From JBAXXL01 sp038206725 (GTDB lineage: Bacteria; Bacteroidota; Ignavibacteria; Kapaibacteriales; UBA2268), in assembly GCA_038206725.1 (NCBI GenBank), contig JBBRAO010000055.1, positions 1 to 13,890 on the forward strand: a stretch of 13,890 nt of DNA. The letters run 5' to 3'. Shown here piece by piece: positions 12,674-13,890 of the stretch. The stretch's first letter is position 1, and every line of letters begins with the position of its first letter. Below the pieces are notes generated by a model. The model saw only the letters and a list, made by a program, of their open reading frames with translations. It was not told where the DNA came from and searched no databases. The translations under genes were made by a program, and so were the position numbers.

Positions 12674-13890
12674 CTACATCTTCACAAACTTCGCCGTTTC
12701 GCCACCCACTTTAACAAAATAGATACCTCGCGGCAGAGCGGAAATGTTGAATATGACGGACAGGTCACGACCTGTCCCTACAGACATCACTTTTTCGCCA
12801 AGTGTGTTGTAGATGAGAACATCAAAACCTTCCGAAGGGTTGAAACTTGCGGAAGGTTGCAAAGTTACCGTAATAAAATCACCCGCAGGATTGGGTGAAA
12901 TTTGAATTGGATTTTCAATTTCATCATTCACCGAAACATAAGAATATCCAAAAATGCTAATTTTAATTTCAGGGACATTGGTTGATTCATTATCAATAAC
13001 CATTTGTGTTTCAACGTTCATATCGACAGTTGGATAAAAACTAATTTCCAGTTTTATGGAATCGCCGGATTGAATTGTGTAGCCGATAAAAGGTGTTGCA
13101 TCAATCTGAAATCCATAAGGTTCTTTGGTGAAATATATATTTTGAATTTTAATATCTTCCGTGCCCTTGTTTCTAATAAGCAACTCTTTTGTTATACTAT
13201 CCCCAACTTCAGCAATAAAATTCAGCTCTACTGTTGATAACTCTAATGTTTTTGAATATCGCTCCGCGCCAAACCAAATCATTATATTTTTGAGAGTTTT
13301 AGCGATTTGGGTTGTTTGTGTAAATTGCTCAAATCCGGTACTCATATATACAATTTTTGAAGAATTATATTCGGTGGATACCGCAATATTTTTGCTTTCT
13401 ACACCATTATCAAAACGCAAATATGGAGTTGCCTTGCTGTTATTTGTTATGTTAATTCCATCAAATGAGCTGATTTCAGGATAATTATTTTGAATACCCA
13501 CAGTATCAATATCCTTGCTTAGATTATTATTTGGAATTCCGCAAATATAACTTGTGTCGGTAGAGTTAATATCTCTAATTATTTCAGAATTTAGATTTAT
13601 TCCAATATATTTGTTAAACAATGTTTTTAGATTTTCAGCAGGAAATTTGTTCGCAAAGATATGTTTTCCATTTAAGACAGATAACGAAGCCGGTGAAGTC
13701 ATAATAACATTTTTATTGTTTTCTATATGTTTAGTTATAATTTCGACTTGCTTCTCATTAGTTGAAAAATCAATTGAATTATCAGGATGAACCAGCATAT
13801 ATAACACATCGAATAAGCGCGTCGAATACCCTTTTAAATATATTTCGCTCGGCATAGTAATCCAATAAGTCTTATAATTTTTTAAACTTT
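12674..13890 (-). CDS. T9SS cargo protein, N-terminus beyond the window edge
   Basis: The reading frame stays open from the first ATG (13855) to the right edge (encoding KNYKTYWIT before that Met), and no signal peptide is present. The gene therefore most likely begins outside the window. The visible 393+ residues contain an N-terminal region with alpha/beta character (LFDVLYMLVHPDN, KNVIMTSPASLSVLNG, SSKIVYMSTGFEQF..IMIWFGAE), reminiscent of the end of a glutamine-amidotransferase-like or peptidase-associated domain. An ASH/HYDIN-like Ig domain follows at about 205-315 (LELSTVELNFIAEVGDSITKELLIRNKG, SFYPTVD). Residues 322-393 are a T9SS sorting domain: QISPNPAGDFITVTL, VLIYNTLGEKVM, NISALPRGIYFVKVGG, basic end FVKM. 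The last part is almost identical to the orphan fragment at 6876-7064. A hairpin follows the stop. Its specific function is not known. Confidence 0.85.
   Translation of the reverse strand, partial: SLKNYKTYWITMPSEIYLKGYSTRLFDVLYMLVHPDNSIDFSTNEKQVEIITKHIENNKNVIMTSPASLSVLNGKHIFANKFPAENLKTLFNKYIGINLNSEIIRDINSTDTSYICGIPNNNLSKDIDTVGIQNNYPEISSFDGINITNNSKATPYLRFDNGVESKNIAVSTEYNSSKIVYMSTGFEQFTQTTQIAKTLKNIMIWFGAERYSKTLELSTVELNFIAEVGDSITKELLIRNKGTEDIKIQNIYFTKEPYGFQIDATPFIGYTIQSGDSIKLEISFYPTVDMNVETQMVIDNESTNVPEIKISIFGYSYVSVNDEIENPIQISPNPAGDFITVTLQPSASFNPSEGFDVLIYNTLGEKVMSVGTGRDLSVIFNISALPRGIYFVKVGGETAKFVKM
12754..12781. repeat. Palindrome inside the cargo sorting domain
   Basis: Perfect 9-bp arms GGACAGGTC (12758-12766) and GACCTGTCC (12769-12777) around AC, extending outward to GTAGGGACAGG on the minus strand. 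It codes VGTGRDLSV between EKVM and NISALPRG. The counterpart at 6956-6983 is a different palindrome of the same GTAGRGAC type and occupies exactly the same site. Confidence 0.75.

Overview
The window is AT-rich and carries several proteins with type IX secretion system (T9SS) C-terminal sorting domains, a PorV/PorQ-family outer-membrane protein, and a promoter of the Bacteroidota type (TTG, 19 nt, TATATTTG) before mraZ. This points to the Bacteroidota/Chlorobiota/Ignavibacteria/Kapabacteria group. The lineage is inferred from these gene families only. No rRNA, tRNA, CRISPR array or intact transposase is visible.

Layout. Bases 1-2272 (+) hold a secreted cysteine-rich protein with its own terminator and then a secreted propeller-like protein with a T9SS sorting domain. 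Bases 2273-2787 have no gene; they contain a terminator-like hairpin, a long inverted repeat, a dispersed 34-bp hairpin and the mraZ promoter with a 10-bp-phased series of MraZ-type boxes. Bases 2788-4144 (+) are mraZ-rsmH, the start of the division/cell-wall (dcw) cluster, but ftsL, ftsI and mur genes do not follow. Bases 4145-4865 are a degenerate region: a second 34-bp-type hairpin, a pair of CGTAG-centred repeats, and a broken hicB antitoxin gene on the minus strand. Bases 4866-6688 (+) encode a YbgC-like thioesterase (TTG start), a PorV/PorQ-family protein and a small exported protein, ended by a strong terminator. From about 6876 to the window end all genes are on the minus strand: an orphan sorting-domain fragment, a 1231-aa exported protein with a seven-unit repeat, a 143-aa mini-cargo protein, a second cysteine-rich protein related to the first gene, a 7-bp tandem repeat array, the third 34-bp hairpin, and a T9SS cargo protein that runs off the right edge.

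How it fits together. Apart from mraZ-rsmH and the thioesterase, most genes encode exported proteins. The PorV/PorQ-family protein may belong to the T9SS machinery, and the proteins with C-terminal domains are its likely clients. The most interesting points are the near-identical sorting-domain DNA at 6876-7064 and 12674-12860, with different palindromes at the same in-frame site; the distant cysteine-rich paralogue pair; the phased MraZ operator; and the 34-bp hairpin family with a compensatory base-pair change. I see no clearly complete new defence or metabolic system.
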